Position numbers and translations under genes: made by a program. From positions 42,917,249-42,981,248 of the forward strand of contig OY294050.1 in the NCBI GenBank assembly GCA_958510825.1: 64,000 nt of DNA, written 5' to 3'. Of this stretch, positions 1 to 8,954 are shown in pieces. This DNA comes from Brachypterus glaber. Its lineage: Eukaryota; Arthropoda; Insecta; Coleoptera; Kateretidae. Each line of letters opens with the position of its first letter. The stretch's first letter is position 1. The notes under the pieces are model-generated. The model saw only the letters and a list, made by a program, of their open reading frames with translations. It was not told the origin of the DNA and did not search any database.

Positions 1-2
1 CA

Positions 3-158
3 GAAAACAGAAAAATGCCAAGGAAGATACGGGAATCGATGGAAATCATCAAGCATCCTAACAATATCAATCGGGACACTGGTTACCACTTACCTGCAAT
101 ATGGAAGTCTTTGATAGGAAAAACCTCGTCACGGATGAATAACCACAACTCGTCATAA
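3..158 (+). CDS. PLE polyprotein C-terminus, partial
   Basis: This open frame enters from the window edge and ends at a TAA. It encodes the last ~51 residues, including the stretches KMPRKIRES, HPNNINRDTGYH and LPAIW. These match, with few changes, the C-terminus of the longer PLE protein at 4816-5643, where the same segment follows a GIY-YIG endonuclease domain. PLE proteins are a reverse transcriptase joined to a GIY-YIG nuclease and drive target-primed reverse transcription in the nucleus. The nuclease core itself lies outside the window. Confidence 0.8.
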   Translation, partial: ENRKMPRKIRESMEIIKHPNNINRDTGYHLPAIWKSLIGKTSSRMNNHNSS

Positions 159-201
159 ATAGTGACACAAGTTGATTCGAAACGTAGTTTCAGATTAATC
201 C

Positions 202-238
202 CTGAAGATGTCTCTAGTAGTAAGAGACGAAACGTCGG
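202..238 (+). ncRNA. Hammerhead-like motif in PLE tail (copy 1)
   Basis: CTGAAGA is followed by one extra base, a 5-bp stem (GTCTC with GAGAC, 9-nt loop) and GAAACGTCGG. This is the hammerhead layout CUGANGA / stem II / GAAA. However, the extra base before stem II departs from the catalytic consensus and no stem III is visible. PLE hammerheads are known. Activity of this variant is not established. Confidence 0.55.
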
Positions 239-864
239 AAAGTGAAAATCCATTAACACGGTCTAAACCCGAAAGTGAAAGTTCTTTATATTATATAATA
301 GCCTATTTAAAATATGTATATAACTGCATTGCAACGGATGTGTTCTGAATTAGAATAAATAGCATGGAATAGACAATATTCCGCGCGAGCGGAAAGTTTG
401 TCATACGAGCCGGCAGGCGAGTATGACGGTCCTGCCAGTGCGAAATGACTATCCCATACGTGTTGTAGACTATACTTTTTCTTCGACTGCAAACATGAAA
501 CACTTTGTGGCTTTAAACTGCGGACAAGGTTAAAAACAATGTTTTTTTGTGACTCGACATTGTAAATGCAACAAAACACATATTTTTAAATAAAGCATTT
601 AATGTTATTTAATAATTTTATCAAATCAGTACTTAAAAAAGACTTTTATTTAATTTTAGCGCATATTTACAAATTATAATGCAAAAATTGAAGGTTATGT
701 CAGATTGTTGTGACAGATATCAGGTTTAAATATTTAACAATAGATGGGGCAATTTTAATTTTAATTGATAAAAAACTGGTCAAATATTAAGAAAAAATAA
801 TAAACTTTATGTAATTTTAAAGCAAAACTTTATAAATTGCATTAAATTATTCAATGTTTCATGG

Positions 865-865
<1 letters not shown>
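239..865. other. AT-rich spacer without a gene
   Basis: I see no coding signal. A short GC-richer patch at about 380-445 contains a small hairpin (GTCATAC at ~401 pairing with GTATGAC at ~422). The two overlapping minus-strand open frames here resemble no family I know. Confidence 0.5.

Positions 866-922
<57 letters not shown>
866..922. repeat. (AT)n microsatellite
   Basis: About 28 uninterrupted AT dinucleotides. Confidence 0.97.
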
Positions 923-924
<2 letters not shown>

Positions 925-1218
925 CTACTAATTTTGCCACAGTTTTCTTAACTTTTATAAACAAGAGATGGCACTACATGTGCTCATTCTAACACTTGAT
1001 ACGGAATATTCATACCGTATCTAGAGCTAGAATGGGTTCATTCTGTGTTTGAAAAGTGTGTGTATTTGCTTACATTCTAAAGCATTCGTAGAAAAATAAT
1101 ATTTTCGGGAATCAATTTAAGCCCCTTGAATTACAAATCATATTTTCTTTAAACCAATTTACATTTTCTAAAATAAAATTAACATTTTCTCAGAACTAAT
1201 TTAACTTTCAAAAAGATA

Positions 1219-2032
1219 TGAAGGGGTCAGGGGAAAAACGATCATAGTCCATTTTTGTCGAAAATTCGTTATATACACCATCTTGTAGTTCGCGACCCAA
1301 GCTTTCAGGTGACTATGTCGGTTTTAAGCAAAAACAATTACAGTCGCTGTAACGAATTTAAATAGAAACGATATACAGCGTAAGAACGGTCAGAGTCCGA
1401 ACGATACCATAAAAAACAATTAAAGTCCATAGATTCGCATCGGTAACTAAGGAAACGTATTTTTGATTGTAAATGGCGTTCGGCAGGTAGTTTAATTTGT
1501 GGAGTGGCAGTTTGTAAAAAATATGGAATTTAGTGAGGAAAATGAGGATGAAGGCCCTAGTACCAATATTTTTAAACCGAAGAAAAGACCTATAAGTAGA
1601 CGTATTACGGATGTTTCGAAGAAACTTAAAGTAAAAGGTTACGTTACCGGCCTTAGACTAAGAATTAAGTTTTGTTTTTTAAATAAAAATGTGGAAAACT
1701 ACGACTTTGTTTATGATTTTGCACACTTACTGCACTAAGCCTGTTGGGCTGCTTTATAACATAAAAAAACGATCAGAGTCCTGGACTGTGATCGATTTTA
1801 TAAAGTCATATGTGTAGTTCTGTTGCATCTTTCGCTTTGAACCTCAAAGCTAATGTTAAAAACCTTGGTAAGTAATATTATTTTGCTGTGAAATAAATAT
1901 GTGACGAGATGAAACAATAATTGTCGTTACTTTGCAACTGTAATCATACAATATGAGTCTGTAAACCTTAATTTCGCTATTCTGTGAAAAGTAGTTTTTG
2001 TGACTCTGATCGTTTTTCCCCTGACCCCTTCA
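1219..2032 (+). mobile_element. TA-flanked DNA transposon with internal repeated motif (family A)
   Basis: The ends are TGAAGGGGTCAGGGG and its reverse complement, with TA on each side (1217-1218 and 2033-2034). The inverted repeat runs ~32 bp inward. The word AAAAACGATCAGAGTCC recurs, exactly or diverged, near 1234, 1328, 1386, 1411, 1764 and, reversed, 2001. Repeated subterminal words are typical of transposase-binding arrays. A TA duplication fits the Tc1/mariner/pogo group, but no transposase domain is seen. One small ORF lies inside. Confidence 0.7.
1499..1738 (+). CDS. Short ORF inside family-A element, possible first exon
   Basis: The frame is 79 codons. A second in-frame ATG at residue 9 (MEFSEENEDEG) is a plausible start. 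The first ~47 residues are acidic, then basic (KPKKRPISRR), and look protein-like. The rest is hydrophobic and low-complexity and reads like intron. A potential splice donor (AAA|GTAAAAG) lies near 1630 at this change. I infer a first exon of an element gene whose remaining exons have been deleted. Family and function are unknown to me. Confidence 0.3.
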   Translation: MEWQFVKNMEFSEENEDEGPSTNIFKPKKRPISRRITDVSKKLKVKGYVTGLRLRIKFCFLNKNVENYDFVYDFAHLLH

Positions 2033-2094
2033 TATGCCTTCTGAAAATCAACCTATTCAGAATTATATTTTATGAATATTAAATTTTCGCAGCC

Positions 2095-2225
2095 GTAATT
2101 ATTAACAAGCCGTGAAGATATGTAATGCTACGTATTCCATTATATATTATTCACAGTAAATGGTATACTTAAAAAAAATAAAAATATAACATTTAAAAAA
2201 AAAGCTTTTTTAAAACACAAAAAAT
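2095..2225 (+). repeat. Partial copy of the foldback repeat at 49.8-50.3 kb
   Basis: The segment from about AAGATATGTAATGCTACG through the CAGTAAATGGTATAC region matches 49,930-50,000 and, reversed, ~50,080-50,150. Only one arm is present here. The minus-strand frame at 2140-2385 overlaps it and is not a credible gene. Confidence 0.6.
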
Positions 2226-2459
2226 TATTGAAATTCTTCTTCGATTCAGAGTATGTTACGAAGGATGAGAGCTGTCGTTCAAGCCAGAGGAGAAAATACT
2301 CGATACTGAAGACAAATTTAAGTGATGCATAAAATGATTTATTTTTTACTATAGCAAAATGCTGAGTTATATAGTGCTGTAACATAATTTAAGCAGTGTG
2401 CGTTCGTACTTTATATTTTATTTAAAAAGTTACCCTTTTTGTCTAAGGCACTGCTTAAA

Positions 2460-3324
2460 CTGTGATGATTTGTTAAAGATTTTTTTAGATGAAATAGGTA
2501 ATCTAAATCCGTAAAAACAAATGACTATTTAGTTTATTGTTTTTTAATTTTCACAAAAAAAGTTAAGTTAAGCCTAAATTGACAAAAAATGCACAAATCA
2601 ATTTATTTTTTTTAGAATTAGTTAAATTTTCTAAAATTAAATGATGTTTTAGAGTTTAACCCACGGATCAAAACTCTCCACGGGCACAAAGCTCTGAGTC
2701 TTATAGTTTTTGTGCTAGAGCTTAACAAAAATGGCAAAATGGGTTTCGACGGATCTACCCTTTGATATAACTGCCTAACGAAACAAGACATTTAGATAAA
2801 ACTTAAGTTACTAAGAATAATAGCAACAATTTCAGTTTAGAAGCCAGTGGCGTCCAAAAAAGGGGTTTATTTTATAATTTTTCCATTTTTACTTAAATTC
2901 TGAGACGCCACTGAATTTTCTAAGGGTTAAATATTTTGTATGATTTTGGGTACACATACTTTATATGATTTGGGAAGTAGCGTATCTACTTGGTATTTTA
3001 TTTAAAATACCTTGTTTCTTTCGACAGTTTTATAAAAGGGTAAATCCGTTAAAAGCCATTTTTGTTAAGCTCTAGCACAAAAACTAACTATAAGACTTGG
3101 ATCTTTGTGACCGTGGTGACTTTTGATTAGTGAGGTAAACTCTAAAACATTTAATTTTAGCCAATTTAACCGATTCTAAGAAAAAAAAAGATTTTTACAT
3201 TTTTTTGTCAATTTAGGCTCATAGCTTTTTTTGTGCAAATTAAACAAAAAATTAATTAAAGAGTCATTCGTTTGGAATTAGATTACCTATTACATCAAAA
3301 AAAATATTAAAAAAGTCATCACAG
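2460..3324. mobile_element. Long-inverted-repeat element (~0.86 kb)
   Basis: Both ends read CTGTGATGA inward. The arms of about 290 bp (2460-2750 and 3035-3324) are diverged inverted copies; both include the words TTTTTGTTAAGCTCTAGC and GGTAATCTAA. The centre holds a smaller inverted pair (AGTGGCGTC near 2845, GACGCCACT near 2905). There is no coding capacity. A rearranged relative lies at 6725-7065. Confidence 0.7.
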
Positions 3325-3475
3325 ATTAAGATAAGATAAGATATATTTATTTCCATAGACAGTATCGGATATTGTCAAAATTCAATAATTAATATTAAAT
3401 ATATGTACATACACATAATACACATAAATATAAAATGTATAAGAAAGTTATCTATCTGTCGTTAAAATCAAATGG

Positions 3476-3538
3476 ACAGGAAACAGTGAATAGTACCATT
3501 TCATCCTTTTTGGGAATCATCAGCACTGTGTATCCTGT
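3476..3538 (-). ncRNA. Hammerhead ribozyme, type I, unit 1
   Basis: On the minus strand, in order: ACAGG, AUAC, ACAGUG (stem I 5' side); CUGAUGA; UUCC-CAAAAA-GGAU (stem II, with a U-U first pair); GAAA; UGGUACUA (short self-complementary stem III without a loop); UU at the cleavage position; CACUGU, UU, CCUGU (stem I 3' side). Stem I has 6 + 5 bp around an internal loop. All conserved core bases are present. A loop-less stem III suggests activity as a dimer, as in minimal retrozyme and PLE hammerheads. Confidence 0.8.
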
Positions 3539-3837
3539 ATGTTGCTAATATTCAAATAAAACGTTGGATAGATATAAAAGCATGGTGCCATCTATTGATG
3601 TGGTCACTGTTATCTGTTCACTTGTTCCCAAAAGGCAAATCGCCACAATTTAGGGTGTACAGTAACGTGCATTCAAAATGCCACGGACCTAAACCATTAT
3701 ATGAACCTTTAGCCGGTTAAGAAGAGTTAAATAAGTTAAGAATTGACAGTCTATAAAAATATATACTGCACGTTTGTCGGTTAATAACCGAAAAATATAT
3801 ATAAGAAAGTTATCTATCTATCGTTAAAATCAAATGG

Positions 3838-3900
3838 ACAGGAAACAGTGAATAGTACCATTTCATCCTTTTTGGGAATCATCAGCACTGTGTATCCTGT
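3838..3900 (-). ncRNA. Hammerhead ribozyme, unit 2
   Basis: This is identical to the unit 1 motif, offset by 362 bp. RNA read through two units would be cut into 362-nt monomers. Confidence 0.8.
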
Positions 3901-4199
3901 ATGTTGCTAATATTCAAATAAAACGTTAGATAGATATAAAAGCATGGTGCCATCTATTGATGTGGTCACTGTTATCTGTTCACTTGTTCCCAAACGGCAA
4001 ATCGCCACAATTTAGGGTGTACAGTAACGTGCATTCAAAATGCCACGGACCTAAACCATTATATGAACCTTTAGCCGGTTAAGAAGAGTTAAATAAGTTA
4101 AGAATTGACAGTCTATAAAAATATATACTGCACGTTTGTCGGTTAATAACCGAAAAATATATATAAGAAAGTTATCTATCTATCGTTAAAATCAAATGG

Positions 4200-4262
4200 A
4201 CAGGAAACAGTGAATAGTACCATTTCATCCTTTTTGGGAATCATCAGCACTGTGTATCCTGT
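4200..4262 (-). ncRNA. Hammerhead ribozyme, unit 3
   Basis: Third identical copy of the motif, offset by a further 362 bp. Confidence 0.8.
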
Positions 4263-4561
4263 ATGTTGCTAATATTCAAATAAAACGTTAGATAGATATA
4301 AAAGCATGGTGCCATCTATTGATGTGGTCACTGTTATCTGTTCACTTGTTCCCAAACGGCAAATCGCCACAATTTAGGGTGTACAGTAACGTGCATTCAA
4401 AATGCCACGGACCTAAACCATTATATGAACCTTTAGCCGGTTAAGAAGAGTTAAATAAGTTAAGAATTGACAGTCTATAAAAATATATACTGCACGTTTG
4501 TCGGTTAATAACCGAAAAATATATATAAGAAAGTTATCTATCTGTCGTTAAAATCAAATGG

Positions 4562-4624
4562 ACAGGAAACAGTGAATAGTACCATTTCATCCTTTTTGGG
4601 AATCATCAGCACTGTGTATCCTGT
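4562..4624 (-). ncRNA. Hammerhead ribozyme, unit 4
   Basis: Fourth identical copy, upstream (in + coordinates) of the PLE insertion point in the partial unit. Confidence 0.8.
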
Positions 4625-4658
4625 ATGTTGCTAATATTCAAATAAAACGTTAGATAGA

Positions 4659-5633
4659 TTTTAAGCTTTCACGGCCATTAAGATATAAACAACTTTCACT
4701 TTCGGGTTTAGACCGTGTTAATGGATTTTCACTTTCCGACGTTTCGTCTCTTACTACTAGAGACATCTTCAGGGATTAATCTGAAACTAAGTTTCGAATC
4801 AACTTGTGTCACTATTTATGACGAGTTGTGGTTATTCACCCGTGACGACCTTTTTCCTATGAAAGACTTCCATATTGCAGGTAAGTGGTAACCAGTGTCC
4901 CGATTGATATTGTTAGGATGCTTGATGATTTCTATCGATTCCCGTATCTTCCTTGGCATTTTTCTGTTTTCTGTTAATATTTGTTTTGTTTCAGACAAAT
5001 TGATTTTATGACCTGTTTCATGTACATGTTCGGCTACTGCCGATAAGGAAATTTGTTTCTTTCTTATATTGCGCTCATGCTCTTGAAGTCTTGTAGAAAT
5101 TTTTCTCTTAGTTTCACCTATGTAAACCGTACCACAGGAGCAGGGTATTTTATATACGCCTTCTGAACTCAGGGGTATTTTGTCTTTTGTTGAAGTCAAA
5201 CATTGACCTAATTTTTGGTTGGACCGAAATATAGGCTTAATATTTGACTTCTTCAAAAGTTTACCTATTTTATCCGTGATACCGCTTACATAGGGAAGTA
5301 TAACTTGTGTCTGTCTGTCATTGTCACTATTGTCCTGTTGTTTGGGTCTGGGATTTCTGTATTTGTATATGGTCTTATTAATGTCTTTTTTGGTATAACC
5401 GTTCATGGTCAAGGCTTTGGTTAGTTTAAGGAGTTCTGTGTCTAGGGAATTCTTGTCTGAAATCATGAAAGCCCTATGAACAAGTGAATTAACTACCGAG
5501 CGTTTTTGAGAGGGATGGTGATGTGAAAATGCGTTTAGGTATCTGTCAGTGTGGGTTTTCTTCCTGTATACCGAGTGTCCTATTGAGCCATTTTCCGTTT
5601 TGTAAACCAAAACGTCCAAAAAGGGAGATAGAG
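4659..5633 (-). mobile_element. 5'-truncated Penelope-like element inside the retrozyme array
   Basis: The PLE lies on the minus strand: coding part, then tail with the hammerhead-like motif. Its edges split the sequence TAGATAGATATAAAAGCATGG, which is intact in the neighbouring units. AGATAG-like bases occur on both sides, so the target duplication is short and overlaps microhomology. The insertion is therefore younger than the array. Confidence 0.85.
4736..4772 (-). ncRNA. Hammerhead-like motif in PLE tail (copy 2)
   Basis: Minus-strand CTGAAGA, one extra base, stem GTCTC/GAGAC, then GAAACGTCGG. It is the same family as the motif at 202-238. Confidence 0.55.
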
Positions 5634-5643
5634 ATAAAAGCAT
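4816..5643 (-). CDS. PLE reverse transcriptase C-part with GIY-YIG endonuclease
   Basis: The frame is 275 codons and open throughout. The first ~4 residues come from the host array, so the apparent start is an accident of insertion; coding similarity begins near 5632. Residues ~15-60 contain the post-catalytic RT region (YRKKTHTDRYLNAFSHH, then KRSVVNSLVHRA). The nuclease spans residues ~165-215, with GVYKI, the cysteine pair CSCG, VYIGETKRKISTRLQEH (GIY-YIG) and a later HVHETGH. The catalytic RT core is missing, so it cannot retrotranspose. Ends at TAA 4816-4818. Confidence 0.9.
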   Translation of the reverse strand: MLLSLSPFLDVLVYKTENGSIGHSVYRKKTHTDRYLNAFSHHHPSQKRSVVNSLVHRAFMISDKNSLDTELLKLTKALTMNGYTKKDINKTIYKYRNPRPKQQDNSDNDRQTQVILPYVSGITDKIGKLLKKSNIKPIFRSNQKLGQCLTSTKDKIPLSSEGVYKIPCSCGTVYIGETKRKISTRLQEHERNIRKKQISLSAVAEHVHETGHKINLSETKQILTENRKMPRKIRESIEIIKHPNNINRDTGYHLPAIWKSFIGKRSSRVNNHNSS

Positions 5644-5657
5644 GGTGCCATCTATTG
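5634..5657 (-). repeat. Retrozyme-like array, continuation after the PLE
   Basis: ATAAAAGCATGGTGCCATCT and a few more bases continue the interrupted unit. They stop just before the 12-bp repeat at 5658-5669 that closes the array. Confidence 0.75.
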
Positions 5658-5734
5658 ATAAAATGTATATAAGTAACTACCTGATATGTTACAAGGACAG
5701 ATTGAGACTTACACATAAGACTTAAAAAAAAGGA

Positions 5735-6040
5735 TTATGAACATTGGTAATTTTGAAAATTAAATTGAAAGAATTGGTTATTGTGATAAAAAGGATTGCT
5801 AAGAAAAAATAATTTTAACTTACTTTTTAATTTCCTTGAAATAAACAGGTAATTTAGAAGCATTATCCCCATGTAGATCGGTCCTTTTTCATAAAAAACT
5901 AGTCTATGATGAGGAATTGAAATATCAGTTGCATGTCTAGTTACCGGACCCTCCGAGATTTCAGAATTTGATTTAAAAAGATCCTTATTGCTCATTGCAT
6001 ATAAAGCTAAATTAAAAAGGTACAAGGATGTTACCGTCAT
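5735..6040 (-). pseudogene. LINE reverse transcriptase C-terminal relic
   Basis: The frame encodes a typical non-LTR retrotransposon C-terminus: ILTVTSLYLFNL-type start, then RHATDISIPHHRLVFYEKG, PIYMGIMLLNYL and a basic tail ending in FYHNNQFFQFN. It reads on from the relic at 6486-6711 in the same orientation, separated by ~440 bp of unrelated AT-rich DNA. No RT catalytic motif is present. Confidence 0.65.
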
Positions 6041-6485
6041 TATTTCGTGTTTTACAAAATAAAGGTTTACAATGGTCTCTACACGGAAAGAAATTAGTGG
6101 GCTCTGCGCTATACATTATAAGATATTTGGTAACAGTGGCAAATTATAGTGATTTAAGCTATATATTATAAGGGACACAATAACTAATAATGTTAAAAAT
6201 AAATTGGAAACGATTATATATATTACAGACACGATTATATTTATTACAGGCACTATTATAAATTTACAGAAATTTTATTATATTATAAAAATTATTAGCA
6301 CGGACAATAATTAAATCTATTTAAGCTATAAATGCCATACTATTTGTTATATTTTATTATTCACTAAACAATTAAAGTATTTCATATAAATTTTTACACT
6401 GACTGCCATAATTGTAAGAGAAAGCCTTGTATTTATATAATAAGCGATTATAATTTGCTTGGTATGTGTGTTATAGAGCTCCTAG
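6041..6485. other. AT-rich DNA separating two halves of a LINE relic
   Basis: There are no ORFs. TATATATTACAGACACGATT-like words repeat near 6215-6245. It is probably an insertion, but I found no inverted repeats or clear target duplication. Confidence 0.4.
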
Positions 6486-6711
6486 CTATAATTTTTTTTT
6501 CCGTGTATACCCTGCCCCCGATATCAACCTTACCGTCCTCTTCTGGATGATAAGCAACCTTTCTGCATGGCTGGATCCTCCCCACAATACAATCCCGTAT
6601 TGTAAATGCGATTTTACATTGACGCAGTGCCGTAGACAAAAAGGGTACTTTTTTAATAAAATATAAAGTAATAACACCACTGCTTAAATAAATAATAAAG
6701 TATGTCCCCAA
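6486..6711 (-). pseudogene. LINE reverse transcriptase relic, thumb-like segment
   Basis: The minus strand encodes [17 protein letters not shown], then [16 protein letters not shown], a signature found downstream of the RT active site in jockey-like LINEs. The upstream part is in another frame, so at least one frameshift is present. Together with 5735-6040 it forms one broken element. Confidence 0.7.
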
Positions 6712-6724
6712 TATCGCTCAATAT

Positions 6725-7065
6725 ATTGATCCCTTAGAAAAGTCAGTGGCGTCTCAACAATTAAGTAAACAGACAAAAAATTAAAATAAAATATTTATTT
6801 TTTTGCACTCCACTGACTTCCAAAATTAAGTTGTCATTATTATAAGTAACTCAGTCCAGGTTCCATCTGAACATTTTATTTCGTTCGAGAGTTATATGAA
6901 AATATGTATCCGCAAAATGACATTTTTGTTAAGCTCTAGCCTGAAATCTTTAAGACTAAGAGCATTGTGCCCATGGAGACTTTTAATCGGTTAGTTGAGG
7001 ACTTCAACATACTTAAATTTCAGCAAATTTAACCGGGAGCAATTTCCCATAAGAAATGTACGTGG
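6725..7065. repeat. Diverged copy of the 2.46-3.32 kb element
   Basis: It shares AGTCAGTGGCGTCTCA and its inverted CACTGACTTCC, TTTTTGTTAAGCTCTAGCC, GGAGACTTTTAATCGGTTAG and AAATTTAACCG with the 2.8-3.2 kb part of that element. One outer arm is missing. Confidence 0.55.
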
Positions 7066-7339
7066 TCCTTTAACTGTCTCCGTTTTTGAAGAAAAAAAAC
7101 GCAGAAAACATCCAAATCTGTTTTAGAGTTGGTGCGTGTCAGTCTATGAAGTGCTTTTTGTTTCACTCATTTTAATTTAGTTTTACTAAACTTTTTATGT
7201 TCTTTCTTTTAATTGGGTAAGAGCATGCAACGTCATCATCACTAATCTTTTCTTAAGCGCGTTTCTTTCGAAGTCCATAAATTAACAACTAGATGAAACG
7301 TTGCAAGCACCCTGTCAAAACATAGGCACTATTGTACAC

Positions 7340-8870
7340 TAGAGCCATCTAGTTTGCAAATTTCAAACTAGGTGTTTTGTTTGATTTTAAATTCTGTATC
7401 TTTAAAACATTATATTCTAGCAAAAAAACTGTATATAAAATTTTTTATAGGGCTTAAAAACAGCTTTTATTTAAAATATAATTTTTTGAAATCGGGTTCT
7501 AAATATGTGAGATATGCTAAAAAAAACTTTTACTGCTTTAAACGCCAATGTCTCGAAAACAATGCGTTTTAAGAAACGTTGTTTATAACATTTTTTGACC
7601 AATTTAAAATTATCTTTTATCTAAGTACTAAATTAACCAAATACAATAATAATTGCCTTAATTATAAACAAAAAAACGCTAAAAATAGGAGTTTTACCCT
7701 ATTTTTACCCCCTTACCCCAATCGTTTACCCCCAAAATCTAATTAGCTCTTCGGAATACGATAAGAAACAATATACAAAAAACCGCAAGTCGATATCTCA
7801 TGTAGAAATGGAGTTACAGAGTTTACACCCAGACAGACAGACATATAAAGATAATTTTAAATTGGTCAAAAGATGTTTGTCTGTCTGTCTGGGTGTAAAA
7901 AAGTGCTAAATTAACCAAATATAATAATAATTGCCTTAATTATAAACAAAAAACGCTAAAAATAGGAGTTTTACCCTATTTTTACCCCCTTACCCCAATC
8001 GTTTACCCCCAAAATCTAATTAGCTCTTCGGAATACGATAAGAAACAATATACAAAAAACCGCAAGTCGATATCTCATGTAGAAATGGAGTTACAGAGTT
8101 TACACCCAGACAGACAGACATATAAAAGATAATTTTAAATTGGTCAAAAGATGTTTGTCTGTCTGTCTGGGTGTAAAAAAGTGCTAAATTAACCAAATAT
8201 AATAATAATTGCCTTTATTATAAACAAAAAACGCTAAAAATAGGAGTTTTACCCTATTTTTACCCCCTTACCCCAATCGTTTACCCCCAAAATCTAATTA
8301 GCTCTTCGGAATACGATAAGAAACAATATACAAAAAACCGCAAGTCGATATCTCATGTAGAAATGGAGTTACAGAGTTTACACCCAGACAGACAGACATA
8401 TAAAAGATAATTTTAAATTGGTCAAAAGATGTTTGTCTGTCTGTCTGGGTGTAAAAAAGTGCTAAATTAACCAAATACAATAATAATTGCCTTAATTATA
8501 AACAAAAAACGCTAAAAATAGGAGTTTTACCCTATTTTTACCCCCTTACCCCAATCGTTTACCCCCAAAATCTAATCAGCTCTTCGGAATACGATAAGAA
8601 ACAATATGCAAAAAACCGCAAGTCGATATCTCATGTAGAAATGGAGTTAGAGAGTTTACACCCAGACAGACGGACAGACAGACAGCTGGACGCATTTTTT
8701 TTACTGATTTCGACTCAGAATGGTCTAAAACGTCGAGAAATGTGAGAAAAACGTGGTCAAAGATTTTGACTTTTCGGCGAAGATTTCAATACATCGGCAC
8801 TCTTAGTAGCACTAAGTGCCGATGTAATATTGTACACATAGAAAACAAAAATTTTGCTACTTAGAGTTAA
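7340..8870 (+). mobile_element. Helentron-associated-like element with minisatellite
   Basis: In order: an AT-rich lead, 278-bp tandem repeats, a (GACA)n-like block ending CAGACAGCTGGACGCA, ACTGATTTCGACTCAGAATG, and near the right end a hairpin (ACATCGGCACT at ~8790, AGTGCCGATGT at ~8815). This order resembles Helentron-derived DINE-1/HINE elements in insects. No Rep/helicase gene is present and I do not see a classic CTRR end, so the assignment is an inference. Confidence 0.45.
7600..8690 (+). repeat. 278-bp tandem repeat, ~3.8 units
   Basis: AAATTAACCAAATA recurs at 7630, 7908, 8186 and 8464, an exact 278-bp period with few changes. Each junction has an inverted pair, TACACCCAGACAGACAGACA and its complement ~50 bp later, able to form a ~20-bp hairpin. 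The last unit keeps only the left arm. Confidence 0.9.
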
Positions 8871-8954
8871 GCAGTTTGGTAACACACTACTTTTTTTATA
8901 TATATTCCTAAACATAAATGAATTGTTATAAAATATATAGAAACTTTTTCTATA

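Larger units (their letters stand above)
1..290 (+). mobile_element. Penelope-like element (PLE), 3' end, cut by window start
   Basis: The last codons of a PLE protein are followed by its untranslated tail. The same tail lies in reverse orientation at 4,675-4,830, and the two copies agree closely in both protein and tail, so they belong to one family. The tail carries the structured motif at 202-238. The right edge near 290 is where similarity to the other copy ends. Confidence 0.85.
3442..4658 (-). repeat. Retrozyme-like 362-bp tandem array (main part)
   Basis: Units begin at 3441, 3803, 4165 and 4527, an exact 362-bp period with only a few substitutions. The fourth unit is interrupted at about 4658 by a PLE and resumes at 5634-5657, giving ~3.4 units. 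The block is bounded by the 12-bp repeat ATAAAATGTATA at 3430-3441 and 5658-5669, as expected of a single insertion event. Each unit carries a hammerhead ribozyme on the minus strand. Metazoan retrozymes (non-autonomous retroelements spread as circular RNAs) have this architecture. Confidence 0.8.

Noticed and set aside
2140..2385. 81-codon minus frame
   Set aside because: Overlaps a repeat copy of the 49.9-kb foldback; hydrophobic AT-driven composition only.
3441..4660. Ordinary satellite DNA or CRISPR-like array
   Set aside because: No spacer/repeat alternation. The ribozyme in each unit and the 12-bp flanks fit a retrozyme insertion better.
8780..8840. Canonical Helitron 3' end
   Set aside because: The hairpin is present but no CTRR follows at the expected distance; only a Helentron-like label is justified.
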